Shown piece after piece: positions 63,558 through 64,000 of a DNA stretch of 64,000 bases. Location of the stretch: positions 13,082,001 to 13,146,000 of the forward strand of contig OU964934.1 in NCBI GenBank assembly GCA_918807975.1, read 5' to 3'. A program made the translations under genes and the position numbers. The notes below the pieces were generated by a model. The model was not told the origin of the DNA, did no database searches, and saw only the letters and a list, made by a program, of their open reading frames with translations. Every line of letters starts with the position of its first letter. Position 1 is the stretch's first letter. This DNA is from Aplidium turbinatum (taxonomy: Eukaryota > Chordata > Ascidiacea > Aplousobranchia > Polyclinidae).

Positions 63558-64000
63558 AATACCGCAGCAACAAAATTAATCGAACAACGCTACTGCCAGG
63601 CCAAGCTCCTTTTACAACACTTTTGACTTTTTTAACAATGCCTAATAAACAAGGCCACTTGTTTTGCGCACTTATAACGAGGCGAGCGGTTTCATCAGAA
63701 TATTCATCGCAAGAGTGGTATTGTCACTTCGCTTCACAAAAGATATCTTGCAATTAACAATTTCAGTAAATAAGGAAATGTTTGACACATCGCAATACAG
63801 GCAACAATAGTGACCTGCAAACATATCAGCGAAAAATATGCTCCAATAACAGAAAAAAGAAACTAGGCACCATGAAACAAACTCTTGTGGAAATCATCGA
63901 AAAATCGCAACTCTGTCGTAAATCATGAAGAGTCTTCCCTCTAAAAAAGTAATGAGTTGATTTTTCATCATTTTTGTGAGAGTCTATAAAACCTTCTTTC
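63558..64000. other. Right edge of the window, non-genic
   Basis: AT-rich sequence without recognised gene or element. It may continue the old hAT copy that begins at 49097, but no matching terminus is seen before the window ends. Confidence 0.4.

Overview
The window looks like nuclear DNA of a metazoan. It is AT-rich, its genes carry GT-AG introns, and it holds an NFAT5/TonEBP-type Rel factor, a DDX47 RNA helicase and very dense mobile elements (hAT, PIF/Harbinger-like, ISL2EU-like, LINEs and BEL/Pao). Compact genes beside these elements would suit an invertebrate deuterostome such as a tunicate. That is inference; no marker in the window proves it.

Only two host genes can be supported. DDX47 (19890-21649, plus strand, two exons, 454 aa) is a complete nucleolar DEAD-box helicase. 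The NFAT5-like gene (43507-31630, minus strand) can be rebuilt as ten exons whose phases agree throughout, giving 1275 aa. They include a 50-nt microexon inside the IPT domain that is absent from simple long-ORF reading. No functional link between the two genes is visible.

The rest is mostly nested transposons. 1-10.9 kb: hAT-type elements, two of them nested with perfect 8-bp target duplications; a decayed THAP/DDE_4 (ISL2EU-like) element; and a large palindrome. 10.9-17.8 kb: a 6.8-kb element with TAGGG ends and an 8-bp target duplication. It contains a hAT MITE (itself split by a GC-rich LINE with a clean 13-bp duplication), a 51-bp minisatellite, and a second TAGGG-ended element with 1.2-kb inverted arms. 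17.8-19.7 kb: a hAT copy just upstream of DDX47. 23.1-26.6 kb: three hAT elements nested inside one another. 26.6-31.6 kb: no gene seen, only small palindromic MITEs. 31.6-43.5 kb: the NFAT5-like gene, with MITEs in its introns. 43.5-49 kb: Harbinger-like MITE, RTE-like LINE pieces and a GTCGAC-rich palindrome. 49-63.6 kb: a hAT fragment split by a BEL/Pao element that looks whole and young (49838-57885); 34 bases further on lies a second, shortened BEL/Pao element (57920-63552).

The best candidates for something little described are the TAGGG-ended transposon group at 10945-17769, whose protein has a DTT..N..G / ACRHHI.E signature, and its copy with giant inverted arms.
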